This document shows positions 54,111-63,752 of a stretch of 64,000 nucleotides of DNA, one piece after another. The position numbers were made by a program, and so were the translations under genes. The DNA is from an uncultured Bacteroidales bacterium. Its GTDB lineage: Bacteria > Bacteroidota > Bacteroidia > Bacteroidales > P3. Position 1 is the stretch's first letter; every line of letters starts with the position of its first letter. The stretch spans positions 1 through 64,000 of the forward strand of contig ONIP01000007.1 of the NCBI GenBank assembly GCA_900317955.1, given 5' to 3'. The notes under the pieces were generated by a model. The model was given only the letters and a program-made list of their open reading frames with translations. It did no database searches and was not told the origin of the DNA.

Positions 54111-56285
54111 TTAGCGGGCTGTTTCCAGGGCTTGCTGCATGGCTCTTATCTGGTCGCGGTATTTGGCGGCGGCCAGGAAGTCCATCTCTTTTGCGGCTTG
54201 CTGCATTTTGCGCTGAGTTTCGCGAATTTCTTTGCGCAGTTGGGCTTGTGTTTTGTTGCACCATTGCAGGTTGTCGTCTTTGGCGGCGGGGGTCTCTTGG
54301 AAGGGGTTGCTGTCGGGGTCTAAGTTGTAGAAATTTTTCTCTTCGGCGGCAACGGGGGAGTGGCTGGATTTTTGTTTGGAAGGGTGTGCAGGGGTGTTGA
54401 GGGCGTAGGGGGAGGCGGCTATGTTGGGGATGTTGGGAGGTTCGGGAGCTTTCGTTTCTTCGTGCTCTTGGGCAGCCCGCTCTATTACGCTGGTGGTTCC
54501 AATGATGGATTCGGTGCTTTTGACTATCTGGCGGGGTACAATGCCGTGTTCAAGGTTGTAGCGTATCTGTTTTTCGCGGTGGCGGTTGGTTTCGTCTATG
54601 GCACGTTGCATGCTGCCTGTGATGGTGTCGCCGTAGAGGATGGCTTTGCTGTGGACGTTACGGGCGGCGCGGCCGATGGTCTGTATGAGGGCGCGGTCGC
54701 TGCGGAGGAATCCTTCTTTGTCGGCGTCGAGGATGGCAACGAGCGACACTTCAGGAAGGTCGAGGCCTTCACGCAGGAGGTTGACGCCTACGAGGACGTC
54801 GAAGACTCCCATACGGAGATCGCGCATGATTTCGACGCGTTCGAGGGTGTCGACGTCGCTGTGGATGTATTTGCTGCGTATGCCGAGGTTGATGAGGTAG
54901 GAGGACATCTCTTCGGCCATGCGTTTGGTGAGGGCGGTTACGAGTACGCGTTCGTGTTTGGAGACAGTTTTTTCTATTTCGTCGAGGAGGTCGTCGACCT
55001 GGCTGACGGCGGGACGCACTTCGACAACGGGGTCGAGAAGACCGGTGGGACGGATGATTTGTTCTACCACAACGCCTTCGGCTTCGTTGAGTTCGTAGTT
55101 GGCAGGGGTAGCGCTGATGTAGATGGTGGGGCCTGTGATGGAGTAGAATTCGTCGTAGGTGAGGGGGCGGTTGTCGAGTGCCGAGGGGAGACGGAAGCCG
55201 TATTCGACGAGTGATTTTTTGCGGGAGCGGTCGCCACCGTACATGGCTCCAATCTGGGGCACGGTGACGTGGCTTTCGTCTACAACAAGAAGGAAGTCGG
55301 GTGGAAAATAGTCTATGAGGCAGAAGGGACGGCTGCCGGGGGCACGTCCGTCGAAATAGCGGGAGTAGTTTTCGATGCCGCTGCAATAGCCGAGTTCCTG
55401 TATCATCTCGAGGTCGTAGTTGACGCGTTCTTCGAGACGTTTGGCTTCGAGGGGTTTGTCGACGGAGTAGAAATAGTCGCGTTGTTGGAACATGTCGGAT
55501 TGAATCTGGCGCAAGGCGGAGGCCATGTTCTCTTTGGAGGTGAGGAAGTTGCTGGCGGGGTAGATGATTGCCTGGTCGTAAGTGTCGATGCGTTGCCCGC
55601 TTATGGGGTCGAAGCTTTCAATGGATTCGATTTCATCGTCCCAGAAGCTGATACGGTAGCAGAAGTCGGCAAAGGAGGGGAAAATGTCGATGGTGTCGCC
55701 TTTGACACGGAAACGGCCGTTGGTGAATTCTATTTCGTTGCGGACGTATTGTGCGTCGAGGAGTTGGAGGAGGAGGGCGTCGCGCCGTATGCGGTCGCCG
55801 ACTTTAACGTGTACGGTGCCCCGTTTGAATTCCTCGGGGTTGCCGATGCCGTAGATGCAGCTGACAGAACTGACGACAATCACGTCGCGACGCCCGCTGA
55901 GGAGTGCCGAGGAGGCGCGGAGACGGAGTTTGTCGAGGTCGTCGTTGATGGCAAGGTCTTTTTCGATGTAGGTGTTGGTGGCGGGGATGTAGGCTTCGGG
56001 TTGGTAGTAGTCGTAGTAGGAGACGAAATACTCCACGGCGTTGTCGGGGAAGAATTGCTTGAATTCACCGTAGAGTTGCGCGGCGAGGGTTTTGTTATGG
56101 CTGAGGACGAGGGTGGGACGCCCCAGTTGGGCAATGACGTTGGCGACGGTGAAGGTTTTGCCACTGCCAGTGACGCCTTGCAGCACTTGGGCGCGCTGCC
56201 CGCTGCGTATGCCTTCGACAAGCTGGCGTATGGCTTCGGGTTGGTCGCCCATGGGGGAGAAGTTTGATTTTAGTTGAAAGTCCAT
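54111..56285 (-). CDS. uvrB: excinuclease ABC subunit B
   Basis: 724 aa from the ATG at 56285 ([20 protein letters not shown]). Walker [15 protein letters not shown], damage-recognition beta-hairpin [16 protein letters not shown] box [16 protein letters not shown], helicase motifs [20 protein letters not shown] and QTIGRAARN, and a C-terminal UVR domain ([20 protein letters not shown]). About 90 poorly conserved Pro/Ser/Glu-rich residues separate helicase and UVR domains. Nucleotide-excision repair; last gene of a long same-strand set. The upstream extension to 56402 overlaps the FAD gene and is rejected. Confidence 0.96.
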   Translation of the reverse strand: MDFQLKSNFSPMGDQPEAIRQLVEGIRSGQRAQVLQGVTGSGKTFTVANVIAQLGRPTLVLSHNKTLAAQLYGEFKQFFPDNAVEYFVSYYDYYQPEAYIPATNTYIEKDLAINDDLDKLRLRASSALLSGRRDVIVVSSVSCIYGIGNPEEFKRGTVHVKVGDRIRRDALLLQLLDAQYVRNEIEFTNGRFRVKGDTIDIFPSFADFCYRISFWDDEIESIESFDPISGQRIDTYDQAIIYPASNFLTSKENMASALRQIQSDMFQQRDYFYSVDKPLEAKRLEERVNYDLEMIQELGYCSGIENYSRYFDGRAPGSRPFCLIDYFPPDFLLVVDESHVTVPQIGAMYGGDRSRKKSLVEYGFRLPSALDNRPLTYDEFYSITGPTIYISATPANYELNEAEGVVVEQIIRPTGLLDPVVEVRPAVSQVDDLLDEIEKTVSKHERVLVTALTKRMAEEMSSYLINLGIRSKYIHSDVDTLERVEIMRDLRMGVFDVLVGVNLLREGLDLPEVSLVAILDADKEGFLRSDRALIQTIGRAARNVHSKAILYGDTITGSMQRAIDETNRHREKQIRYNLEHGIVPRQIVKSTESIIGTTSVIERAAQEHEETKAPEPPNIPNIAASPYALNTPAHPSKQKSSHSPVAAEEKNFYNLDPDSNPFQETPAAKDDNLQWCNKTQAQLRKEIRETQRKMQQAAKEMDFLAAAKYRDQIRAMQQALETAR

Positions 56286-56301
56286 GGCGAAAGGGGGTGG
56301 G

Positions 56302-57870
56302 TTAAGAGATTTGTGAAATATGGGAGGAGAGGGTCTCGACGGCTTTGATGCCGTCCATGGCCGAGGAGACGATGCCGCCGGCATATCCGGCTCCTTCGCC
56401 ACAGGGGTAGAGACCGCGGAGTTGAGGGTGTTGCATGGTCTCGTCGCGGGGAATCCTGACAGGGGAGGAGGTGCGGCTTTCCACAGCGAGGATGCTTGCC
56501 TGCGAGGTATAGAAGCCGTGCATCTTGGAGTCGAATTGCTTTAGACCCTGCTGAAGGCAGCGCGTAATGAAAGGGGGCAGCAGTTGGTGGAGAGGGCTGT
56601 TGACTGTAGGGCCGATGTAGTTGCTTGGGTTGTTGTTACGACTCATGACTCCTTGGCAGAAGTCGGTGAGCCGTTGGATGGGGGCTGAGATGGTGTTGCC
56701 GACGGCTTGGAAGATGGTCCGTTCTACATCTTCTTGAAAATGCAGAAGTGCCAAGGGACCGTAGTCGGCGTATTGGGGAGCATCGTCAAGTCCTACGGTG
56801 ACGGCTATGCCGCTGTTGGCGTAGGGGGAGTTGCGGGAGGAGTTGCTCATGCCGTTGACTACCTGCTGGCCGCTGCCGGTGGCGGCGGGGACGATGACAC
56901 CGCCCGGGCACATGCAGAAGGAGAAGACTCCGTGGTTGTCGACCTGGGTGGTGAGGCTGTAGGCGGCGGGGGGAAGGAAACGCATGTCGGGGGAGCGGTG
57001 GTATTGTATTTCGTTGATGAGACTTTGGGGATGCTCGACGCGGATGCCAAGAGCGAAGGGTTTGGGTTGGAGCAGCCATCCCTTGGAGGAGAATAGTCGG
57101 TAGATGTCGCGGGCGGAGTGGCCTGTGGCGAGGATGACGGCGATGCCGCGGTATTCGTTGCCTTGGGAGTCGAGAACACCGCAGACGCGTTGTTCGGCTC
57201 CGGAACGTTGGACGAGGAGGTCGGTGACATGCGTTGAGAAGTGGTATTCGCCGCCATGCCCGAGGATGGTGTTGCGCATGTTGGCGATGATGCCGCTGAG
57301 GCGGTCGGTGCCTATATGGGCGTGGGCGTCGATGGCGATGGCGGGGTCGGCGCCGTGTTCGATGAAGCGTTGGATGACATAGGTTGTGTCGCCACGCTTG
57401 GTGCTGCGGGTGTATAGTTTGCCGTCGGAGTAGGTTCCGGCACCGCCTTCGCCGAAGCACCAGTTGCTTTCGGGGTTGACCTGACGGGTGCGGCCGAGAA
57501 GTGCGATATCGAGGGCGCGTTGTTGGACGGGTTGACCGCGTTCGATAATGACGGGCCGGAGGCCGCATTCGAGAGCCCTTAGGGCAGCGAACAGTCCGGC
57601 AGGACCGGCGCCGACGATGATGACGGAGGGTTTGGTGTGGCAGTCTTGATAGAGGCCACGGTAGTCGGCGGGGACGAAAGGTTCGTGGCAGTATAGTTCG
57701 ACTGTGGTGTGATAACGGATGCCACGGCGTGAGTCGAGGCTGCGGCGGAGAATCTGGACATGGGAGATTTCGCTTTCGGGGATAGCGGCAGAACGGGCGG
57801 CAGCTTTGAGGAGGAGCGTCGGCGAGGTGTATTCTTGGGGACGGAGGTCTATGTCGATGATTTTCCGCAT
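56302..57870 (-). CDS. FAD-dependent oxidoreductase (COG2509 type)
   Basis: 522 aa. A short N-terminal alpha/beta domain (about 1-80) precedes the dinucleotide motif [18 protein letters not shown] (GxGxxG at 87-92). It is followed by the [32 protein letters not shown] and C-terminal [20 protein letters not shown] motifs of the uncharacterised FAD-dependent dehydrogenase family. A redox enzyme of unknown substrate, cytoplasmic. It is 3 bp from porT and 16 bp from uvrB, so tightly packed in the operon. Confidence 0.92.
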   Translation of the reverse strand: MRKIIDIDLRPQEYTSPTLLLKAAARSAAIPESEISHVQILRRSLDSRRGIRYHTTVELYCHEPFVPADYRGLYQDCHTKPSVIIVGAGPAGLFAALRALECGLRPVIIERGQPVQQRALDIALLGRTRQVNPESNWCFGEGGAGTYSDGKLYTRSTKRGDTTYVIQRFIEHGADPAIAIDAHAHIGTDRLSGIIANMRNTILGHGGEYHFSTHVTDLLVQRSGAEQRVCGVLDSQGNEYRGIAVILATGHSARDIYRLFSSKGWLLQPKPFALGIRVEHPQSLINEIQYHRSPDMRFLPPAAYSLTTQVDNHGVFSFCMCPGGVIVPAATGSGQQVVNGMSNSSRNSPYANSGIAVTVGLDDAPQYADYGPLALLHFQEDVERTIFQAVGNTISAPIQRLTDFCQGVMSRNNNPSNYIGPTVNSPLHQLLPPFITRCLQQGLKQFDSKMHGFYTSQASILAVESRTSSPVRIPRDETMQHPQLRGLYPCGEGAGYAGGIVSSAMDGIKAVETLSSHISQIS

Positions 57871-57873
57871 GGC

Positions 57874-58587
57874 CTATTCAAAAGTGAATGAAAGCATGAA
57901 GGTTCGGGAAAGGAGGTTGTTTGTGGACTGAGTGTAGTAGTCGTCGTCCATAACCTTGAGGTCGACAAAGCCGAGAGACATTTTCAATTCGATGGCGAAT
58001 TTGACGTAGCGGAGAAAGAAGTCGAAACCGACACCGGCTGTATAGCGAAGGTCGACTGGATTTAGACGGATGATGCTCTCCTCGTTGTTGTTTTTGTTTT
58101 TGAAGAGGGCGGCACAGTCGTAGCCGAAACAGGCTCCGGCAATGAGATAGGGACGGAAATTGGTGTAGCGTTTGGCACGGAATTTCAATTGGAAGGGGAG
58201 TTCGGCATAGACGGATTCGACATTCCGTTTGAGGTCGTATTTCCAGTGGGTGGAGGTGTATTCCTCGCTCCAGGAGTATGACATGTCGCGGCTGATGAGG
58301 GTGATGCCGGGGAGGAGGCGGAGGTTGAAGTTGTCGTTAAGTCGGAGGTCTCCGATGACGTGGATGTGGAAGCCGGGGCTGTAGTAGGAGGTGACGCCGA
58401 GGATGGTTTTGCGGAGCGTTTCATCTTCGGAATAGCGGAGGTCGAATTTGGACATGGTATAGCCGACCTGAATACCCCAGTGCAGTTTCTGGTTGTCGAA
58501 AGAGCCGAGGTGGGAAGGCCGGGTTTGCCCGAAAAGGGAGAGCGGGATGCAGAGTAAGGCGAGGAGGTATGGGAGGGTTTTCTTCAT
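57874..58587 (-). CDS. porT: PorT-like outer-membrane barrel of the type IX secretion system
   Basis: 237 aa, signal peptide to residue 20 (IPLSLFG-Q), then about eight amphipathic strands (LHWGIQVGYTMSKFDLRY, FNLRLLPGITLISRDMSY, YAELPFQLKFRAKRYTNFRP, YTAGVGFDFFLRYVKFAIEL), ending LLSRTFMLSFTFE. Length, strand pattern and LPFQLKF.AKR.TNFRPYLIAG match PorT/SprT, required for export of T9SS cargo. A generic porin-family barrel is the alternative. Its start overlaps the asparaginase stop by 4 bp (ATGA). Confidence 0.75.
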   Translation of the reverse strand: MKKTLPYLLALLCIPLSLFGQTRPSHLGSFDNQKLHWGIQVGYTMSKFDLRYSEDETLRKTILGVTSYYSPGFHIHVIGDLRLNDNFNLRLLPGITLISRDMSYSWSEEYTSTHWKYDLKRNVESVYAELPFQLKFRAKRYTNFRPYLIAGACFGYDCAALFKNKNNNEESIIRLNPVDLRYTAGVGFDFFLRYVKFAIELKMSLGFVDLKVMDDDYYTQSTNNLLSRTFMLSFTFE

Positions 58588-59603
58588 CGGGATGTGGTCA
58601 TTTCGCCCCTGAGCGGACGTTGGAGGCAGTGGCGGACGTGGTCAAGGTCATCGGGATAGGTGCCGAGGAGGTACATGAGTTTGGTGACGGCGGCTTCGAG
58701 GGTGATGTCGTTGCCACCGATGATGCCGATGCGGTTGAGTTCGCAGCTGGCTTCGTACTGTCCCATGATGACGGCACCGGCTTTGCACTGGGTGACGTTG
58801 AGGACGATGATGCCACGCTGGAGGGCGTCGTTCATGGCCTGGATGAACCATTCTTCGGTGGGGGCGTTGCCGCTGCCAAAGGTTTCGATGATGATACCGT
58901 GGAGATTTTCGGCGTGGAGGATGGCGTTGACCACCTGGGGCGTTATGCCGGGGAAGAGTTTGAGGACGGCGATGTTGCGGTCAAATTTCTTCCGAACTTG
59001 GAGGGGTTCGGTGCCGCTAGGCATGAAGAGATGCGGTTTGAAACTGAATTTAATGCCTGCCTTGGCCAAGGAGGGGAAATTGAAACTGCAAAAGGCATCG
59101 AAGTTCTCGGCGCTGACTTTGGTGCTGCGGTTGCCGCGATATAGATGATTTTCGAAGAAGAGGCAGACCTCGGGGATGTAGGCTTCGCGGCAAGAGGCCA
59201 GCTCCAAGGCACAGATGATGTTCTCACGGCCGTCGGTGCGGAGCACACCCATGGGCAGTTGGCTACCGGTGAGGATGATGGGTTTGGAGAGATTCTTGAA
59301 CATGAAGCTCAGAGCCGAGGCTGTGTAGGCCATGGTGTCAGTGCCATGAAGGACGACGAAGCCGTCGTAGTCGTCGTATCGTTTCTCTATAGCTTCGGCT
59401 ATGTCGACCCAAAAGTCGGGGGACATGTTGGAAGAGTCGATGATGCGGTCGAGTTGGCAGGTGTCGATGCGGTAAGGGCACCGGTGCAGCTCGGGGACGA
59501 GGTCGTAGATGCGTTCCATGGGGAAGGGTCTTAGCGCGCCCCTTTCATCTTGCACCATGCCGATGGTGCCGCCGGTATAAATCAACAATACGCTGTTTTT
59601 CAT
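58584..59603 (-). CDS. ansA: type I L-asparaginase
   Basis: 339 aa. Catalytic motif 1 IYTGGTIGM (Thr near 10-13) and motif 2 VVLHGTDTMAYTASALSFM with the second Thr-Asp pair, LTGSQLPMG, and C-terminal IIIETFGSGNAP. Lacks a signal peptide, so it is the cytoplasmic low-affinity form. Hydrolyses asparagine to aspartate and ammonia. Translationally coupled to porT. Confidence 0.94.
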   Translation of the reverse strand: MKNSVLLIYTGGTIGMVQDERGALRPFPMERIYDLVPELHRCPYRIDTCQLDRIIDSSNMSPDFWVDIAEAIEKRYDDYDGFVVLHGTDTMAYTASALSFMFKNLSKPIILTGSQLPMGVLRTDGRENIICALELASCREAYIPEVCLFFENHLYRGNRSTKVSAENFDAFCSFNFPSLAKAGIKFSFKPHLFMPSGTEPLQVRKKFDRNIAVLKLFPGITPQVVNAILHAENLHGIIIETFGSGNAPTEEWFIQAMNDALQRGIIVLNVTQCKAGAVIMGQYEASCELNRIGIIGGNDITLEAAVTKLMYLLGTYPDDLDHVRHCLQRPLRGEMTTSR

Positions 59604-59653
59604 GGTGTAATCACGTTTTATAATAAGCCCGGATATAGGAAGGACAAGGCGGG

Positions 59654-60073
59654 TTAGGCGTTGTTTGCCTGTTCGGGTGTAGCATCATAACGCAGGATGC
59701 GTTCTTTTATTGTGTCGGGGATGAGTTCGGACTGAAGAGTTTTGCGAGAGAAGCCTGACAAGACGGTACGGCAGGTGGCGCAAGGGAGGCCGGTATCGGT
59801 ATTGATGACCTGCTGTTTCATGGCAAGGCTTTTCTTTCCGAAGTGGTCGACAGTGGTGGTGACATGTATTTTGTCGTGGTAGTGGATTTGCCGTTGGAAA
59901 TCCACCTCGACGTGAACAACCATGACGGTGAATTCGCCTTCTTCGGGAGGGAGCCCGATGGCAGTGAAGTATTCGGATTTGCCGAGGTCGAAGAATTCCA
60001 TGATGACGGCATTGTTTACATGTCCCATCTGGTCGATGTCGTTAAAACGAAGTTGTATAGGTGTTATATGCAT
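59654..60073 (-). CDS. acyl-CoA thioesterase, 4HBT hotdog family
   Basis: 139 aa single hotdog domain. Signature IQLRFNDIDQMGHVNNAVIM (Asp12/Asp14, Gly17-His18), VMVVHVEVDFQRQIHYHDKI and a C-terminal PCATCRTVLSGF strand. Resembles YbgC/FadM-type thioesterases that hydrolyse acyl-CoA or acyl-ACP. Placed between the histidine kinase and ansA on the same strand. Confidence 0.9.
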   Translation of the reverse strand: MHITPIQLRFNDIDQMGHVNNAVIMEFFDLGKSEYFTAIGLPPEEGEFTVMVVHVEVDFQRQIHYHDKIHVTTTVDHFGKKSLAMKQQVINTDTGLPCATCRTVLSGFSRKTLQSELIPDTIKERILRYDATPEQANNA

Positions 60074-60134
60074 GATGATATGGTTTTATTGTTTGTTGCA
60101 AAGGTGGGAGAGGGGTTGGCGGGAGGAAGGGCGG

Positions 60135-60983
60135 TTAATTCTCGGTTTTGCCGCGATTGAGAGAGAAGTAAAATTCCAAACCACCTCCGTCGCGGTTCTT
60201 GACGTAGATGTCGCCTCCGTGGAAGAGGACTGCATGTTTTACGATGGAGAGACCCAGACCTGTGCCGCCGTTTTTGCGGCTCCGCCCTTCGTCGATGCGT
60301 ACAAAGCGGTCGAAAAGACGCGGGAGGTATTCGTTTTCGACCCCTTTGCCAGTGTCGTAGAGGAGGATGAAGAATTGGCTCTCGGTGGCGGGTTTGTAGC
60401 ATCCCATGCTCACTGTGCAGCCGTCGCCGGCGTACTCGATGGAGTTTTCTATAAGGTTGCGGAAGATGGAGTAGATCAGCATACTGTTGCCCTCGACAAT
60501 GATGTTGTCGGGCAGGTTGTTTTCTATGATGGTGTTGTGCTGTTCGGCTGCGAGGCTTAGTTCGCGGATGGCTTCCTGGGCTTGTTCGCGGATGTTGACT
60601 TGCTCACGTTCGAAGAGCTCGTCGCTTTCTTCCAGTTTGTTGATAAGGGCGACATCGTTTATCAGGTCGGAAAGGCGGAGCGTTTGGCTGTAACAGCGTT
60701 CCATGAAATAACGGCGCTGGCTGTCGCTGACAGGTTTTTCGCCGAGAAGGATTTCGAGATAGCCGCGGATGGAGCTCACGGGGGTTTTGAGTTCGTGGGC
60801 TATGTTGTTGGTCATTTCCTGTTTCAGCTGGCGGTTGCGTTGCTGCTCGATGATAATCTGGTGCTTGGAGGCTTCGGCTTCGGTGCGAAGCTGCTGTTCG
60901 CGACGGACCTGGCGTTTGAGACGGATGGCCATCCACACGCAGGTGGCGAGGGCGGCTATCAGTAGTATCAGGATAAATAACAT
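60135..60983 (-). CDS. sensor histidine kinase
   Basis: 282 aa from the ATG at 60983; an ATG at 61040 would overlap the regulator by 23 bp. One N-terminal membrane helix (MLFILILLIAALATCVWMAI) with no periplasmic sensor domain, a coiled linker, H-box NNIAHELKTPVSS (His63), N-box RNLIENSIEYAG, G1 DTGKGV and G2 GGTGLGLSIV. A minimal PhoR/VicK-like kinase, expected to phosphorylate the regulator encoded directly upstream. Confidence 0.92.
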   Translation of the reverse strand: MLFILILLIAALATCVWMAIRLKRQVRREQQLRTEAEASKHQIIIEQQRNRQLKQEMTNNIAHELKTPVSSIRGYLEILLGEKPVSDSQRRYFMERCYSQTLRLSDLINDVALINKLEESDELFEREQVNIREQAQEAIRELSLAAEQHNTIIENNLPDNIIVEGNSMLIYSIFRNLIENSIEYAGDGCTVSMGCYKPATESQFFILLYDTGKGVENEYLPRLFDRFVRIDEGRSRKNGGTGLGLSIVKHAVLFHGGDIYVKNRDGGGLEFYFSLNRGKTEN

Positions 60984-61017
60984 GGTTTGTTGAATTGGGA
61001 GGTTGGGCGGAGTGGGG

Positions 61018-61716
61018 TCAATCGTCGGTTGTGAGGGCATATCCGAAACCGGTGCGGTTGGTGATGCGACGGCCTTCGCTGCCGAGTTTCTTCCTCAGAC
61101 GGGCGATATGGACATCGACGCTGCGGTCGTTGACCAAAGCATCGTTGGGCCACACGGCAACCATGATTTCCTCACGGCTAAAGTAGTGGTTTGGTTTCTC
61201 GGCCATCAGACGGAGAATCATGAATTCGCGCCGTGTGAGGACAACATTTTTGCCGTTGGCGGTTACGTTGCCTTGGCTCATGTCGATGGAAAGGCTGCCG
61301 GAATGGAAAAGGTGGTCGGAGTGGGGATTGTCCTTTGGGGTCGGGTGCGCGGTGCGTTTCAGTACGGCTTTTACGCGGGCGAGGACGGTATCAAAAGAGA
61401 AAGGTTTGGTGATGTAGTCGTCGGCGCCGCAATCAAAGCCTGCCAGTTGGTCGTCGTGGCTGTCGCGGGCGGTGAGGAAGATGATTGGGGTGTCGTTGCC
61501 GGAGGAACGGAGGTGACGTGCCATGTCGAAGCCGGACATGTGCTCCATCATGACGTCAAGGAGGATAAGGTCGAACGATGAAGGATCGGAGGACAAGCGA
61601 ACGAGGGCTTCTTCTGCGCTGGAGCATGTGGTTACGTCGAACCCTTCGTTGGAGAGGTCAAAGCGAAGGATTTCGCATAGATCCAGTTCGTCGTCCACCA
61701 CCAGAATTTTAGACAT
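61018..61716 (-). CDS. OmpR-family response regulator
   Basis: 232 aa from the ATG at 61716 (MSKILVVDDELDLCEILRFD). Receiver with acidic pocket DDE (8-10), phospho-acceptor Asp54 (LILLDVMM), switch Thr in FLTARD and Lys in ITKPFS. The winged-helix output domain ends RSVDVHIARLRKKLG, ITNRTGFGYAL. Longer frames to 61914 read through the tRNA-Phe terminator and are rejected. First gene of the regulator-kinase pair and of the long run of genes down to uvrB. Confidence 0.94.
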   Translation of the reverse strand: MSKILVVDDELDLCEILRFDLSNEGFDVTTCSSAEEALVRLSSDPSSFDLILLDVMMEHMSGFDMARHLRSSGNDTPIIFLTARDSHDDQLAGFDCGADDYITKPFSFDTVLARVKAVLKRTAHPTPKDNPHSDHLFHSGSLSIDMSQGNVTANGKNVVLTRREFMILRLMAEKPNHYFSREEIMVAVWPNDALVNDRSVDVHIARLRKKLGSEGRRITNRTGFGYALTTDD

Positions 61717-61825
61717 AGAGCACATTTGTTTTAGAACCCGGTAATCGTTAATTAACAAGACCCGCGTGGCATGCGGGGAGCGGAGGCAGTGTAGAGGGGC
61801 GACGGTAGTCGCGCGATGTCTGTAA

Positions 61826-61863
61826 AACAAAAAAGGGAGCGTCACCAGACCTCCCTTTTTCCT
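61826..61863 (-). terminator. terminator downstream of tRNA-Phe
   Basis: AAAGGGAG and CTCCCTTT arms around an 11-nt loop, with T-runs on both strands. On the minus strand it ends the tRNA-Phe transcript before the response-regulator gene. Confidence 0.75.
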
Positions 61864-61884
61864 AAAACAGACTTGCTGTTTCCG

Positions 61885-61957
<73 letters not shown>

Positions 61958-61999
61958 ATCATTTCAAATATCAGATTGTCTCTCTTTGAAATCGGTTGC

Positions 62000-62007
62000 A
62001 AAATTAC
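62000..62007 (-). promoter_or_regulatory. promoter of tRNA-Phe
   Basis: Minus-strand TAATTTTG followed by CA (plus-strand TGCAAAATTA, 61998-62007), with TTTTGTC about 20 nt upstream as the -33 element. Confidence 0.6.
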
Positions 62008-62117
62008 TGCTTTTTTTTTATTTGACAAAATTTTTTTTGAAAAAAAGTTGTAATATGTTGCTTTTGTGGTGATTATTTTTTAGGTGAAGTTTGTTTTCCT
62101 CTTTGATAAAACGGCTG

Positions 62118-62798
62118 TCAGGCTTCAATTTTTTCGGTTTTTTGGTTAGTTTCCTCGATGGACTCTGATTTGGGAGTCTTTTGTTTAGAACTATCTAATA
62201 ATAAGTATATTAAAATCCAAATAACCCCGATGGTGATAGCGGCATCCGCGACATTGAAGATGGCGTTGAAGAAAGCGAAGTGCTCACCTCCGCAGAAGGG
62301 AACCCATTCAGGCCAAGTGAATTCAAACAGAGGGAAATAGAACATGTCAACCACACGTCCTTGAAGAAGCGGGGCGTAGCCACCTTCGGGCGGGAAGAGT
62401 TGTGCCACATTATAGTAGCTCTCGTTGAAGATGAGACCATAGAAGAAACTGTCGATGAGGTTGCCTATGGCACCGGCTAAAATCAGGGTGAGGCATATTG
62501 CCATAGGTTTGCGCATACCGCGGTTCATTTTATGAAGTATGAACCAAAGCAGGGCACCCGATGCAAAGAGTCGGAACAGTGTGAGGATGATCTTGCCTGC
62601 GCTGCCACCCAGTTTCATACCGAAGGCGAACCCTTCGTTCTCCACAAAATGAAGCCTGCACCAGTCGCCAATCAGCGGGATGTCCTCGCCGATTTGCATG
62701 TGTGTCTTAACCCATATCTTGACTATTTGGTCGACGACCAGAATGGCACCGAGGAGGTACCACACGAAAGCATATTGTTTTCTTGTTTCTTTGTCCAT
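62118..62798 (-). CDS. lspA: lipoprotein signal peptidase LspA
   Basis: 226 aa with four membrane helices. Catalytic motifs GNLIDS (Asn113, Asp116) and FNVADAAI (Asn182, Asp185), plus LHFVENEGFAFG. The interval between the two aspartates carries an extra loop of about 40 residues (NVAQLFPPEGG to WPEWVPFCGG), as usual in Bacteroidota. It cleaves prolipoproteins such as those predicted at 3685, 12187, 14598 and 21524. The C-terminal tail is Lys/Glu-rich. Confidence 0.95.
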   Translation of the reverse strand: MDKETRKQYAFVWYLLGAILVVDQIVKIWVKTHMQIGEDIPLIGDWCRLHFVENEGFAFGMKLGGSAGKIILTLFRLFASGALLWFILHKMNRGMRKPMAICLTLILAGAIGNLIDSFFYGLIFNESYYNVAQLFPPEGGYAPLLQGRVVDMFYFPLFEFTWPEWVPFCGGEHFAFFNAIFNVADAAITIGVIWILIYLLLDSSKQKTPKSESIEETNQKTEKIEA

Positions 62799-62935
62799 GA
62801 TTATGCAATAACATGGGTTGGTGAAAAATATTGTTTGGGGTGTGAAATTTTTTCTTCTATAGGGTTGTGAAGAATGGGGATGTGCTTGGGGCGATTGGGT
62901 CTATCGGATGGGGTGAGGTGTGGCTGAATTTAGTA

Positions 62936-63028
62936 GTGTGCCTTCAGCACACAGAGATAGAGGTATGTCTACCCCACACTGCATTTCGTTTTGTGCGGGG
63001 TTAATAGGATTACGTGCTGTTAGCACGT
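62936..63028. repeat. REP-like element with three stem-loops
   Basis: Three consecutive hairpins in 93 bp: GTGTGC/GCACAC (62936-62952), CCCCACAC paired with GTGCGGGG (62972-63000, loop containing TGCATTTCGTTTT) and CGTGCT/AGCACG (63013-63027). No ORF. Such compact palindromic units resemble REP/RAYT-associated elements dispersed in Bacteroidales genomes. Only one copy is present in this window, so mobility cannot be shown. Confidence 0.5.
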
Positions 63029-63080
63029 TCTTGGGGACACTAATGAGGAGGGCTCTGTTGGTGTAGTCTCTATAATTCTT

Positions 63081-63653
63081 TCAACGGTGTTGGGGATTGG
63101 AGCACTGTTCGAGGAGTTCGTCGTACCAATCTTGGCCGAAACGGCGTATTAAGGGTTCTCGAAGGTATTGATAGAGGGGGACGCCGCATTCGTTGCCTTT
63201 TTTTACGGCACAGCTGCAGACGTCCCAGCGGTGATAGTTGACAGCGGTGAATTCGCCGTATTCGTCAACGCGGATTGGGTAGAGGTGGCAGGAGACGGGT
63301 TTGATGAAGTCGGTCTTGCCGTCGCGGTAGGCTTGCTCGATGGCGCAGAGGGCGGTGCCGTCGGGAGCCCAAGCCACGTAGGCACATTCGCGGTTGTTGA
63401 CGAGCGGGGTGCAGGGTTCGGCGGCGTTGTCGAGGGTGGAGACGCCTTGTTCAGCGACGGCTTGCAGTCCTTCGGGGGTCATGTAGGGTTGCACTTGGGG
63501 CAGGATGCGCTGGAGGATGGGTATTTCCTCTTCGAGAAGGGGTGCGCCATAGTCGCCTTCGATGCAGCACTCTCCTTTGCATTGGGAAAGGTCGCAGCAG
63601 AAGCGGCATTCGGCTATGTCGTCGGAGACGATGCTTTCTTTTACTATCAGCAT
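63081..63653 (-). CDS. DUF3109-family cysteine-rich protein
   Basis: 190 aa. The N-terminal cluster CRFCCDLSQCKGECC and later cysteines (EPCTPL, RECAYV, CHLYPI, CSCAV) suggest iron-sulfur or zinc coordination, as in the YkgJ/DUF3109 group. The motif GDYGAPLLEEEI and KPVSCHLYPIRVDEYGEF are typical of this Bacteroidota family. Function unknown, cytoplasmic. It lies about 75 bp from the dehydrogenase gene across a 20-bp tandem repeat. Confidence 0.88.
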   Translation of the reverse strand: MLIVKESIVSDDIAECRFCCDLSQCKGECCIEGDYGAPLLEEEIPILQRILPQVQPYMTPEGLQAVAEQGVSTLDNAAEPCTPLVNNRECAYVAWAPDGTALCAIEQAYRDGKTDFIKPVSCHLYPIRVDEYGEFTAVNYHRWDVCSCAVKKGNECGVPLYQYLREPLIRRFGQDWYDELLEQCSNPQHR

Positions 63654-63672
63654 GAGGGGGTTCCTTTTTTGG

Positions 63673-63752
63673 ATTTCTATGATTTTTTAGGAATTTCTAA
63701 GATTACCTAAGAGTTTCTAAGATTGATTAGGGGTTTCTGTGATTGGGTAGGG
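63673..63752. repeat. 20-bp imperfect tandem repeat, four copies
   Basis: Four 20-bp units (63673, 63693, 63713, 63733) share TTTCTxxGATT and TAGG/TAAGA cores. The array runs across the stop codon of the truncated dehydrogenase (63727-63729), so its last residues (LPNHRNP) are encoded by repeat DNA. Confidence 0.85.

Noticed and set aside
54360..56267. Long plus-strand frames opposite uvrB (284 and 332 aa)
   Set aside because: Low-complexity Val/Gly/Glu translation typical of an antisense shadow; uvrB is unambiguous on the other strand.
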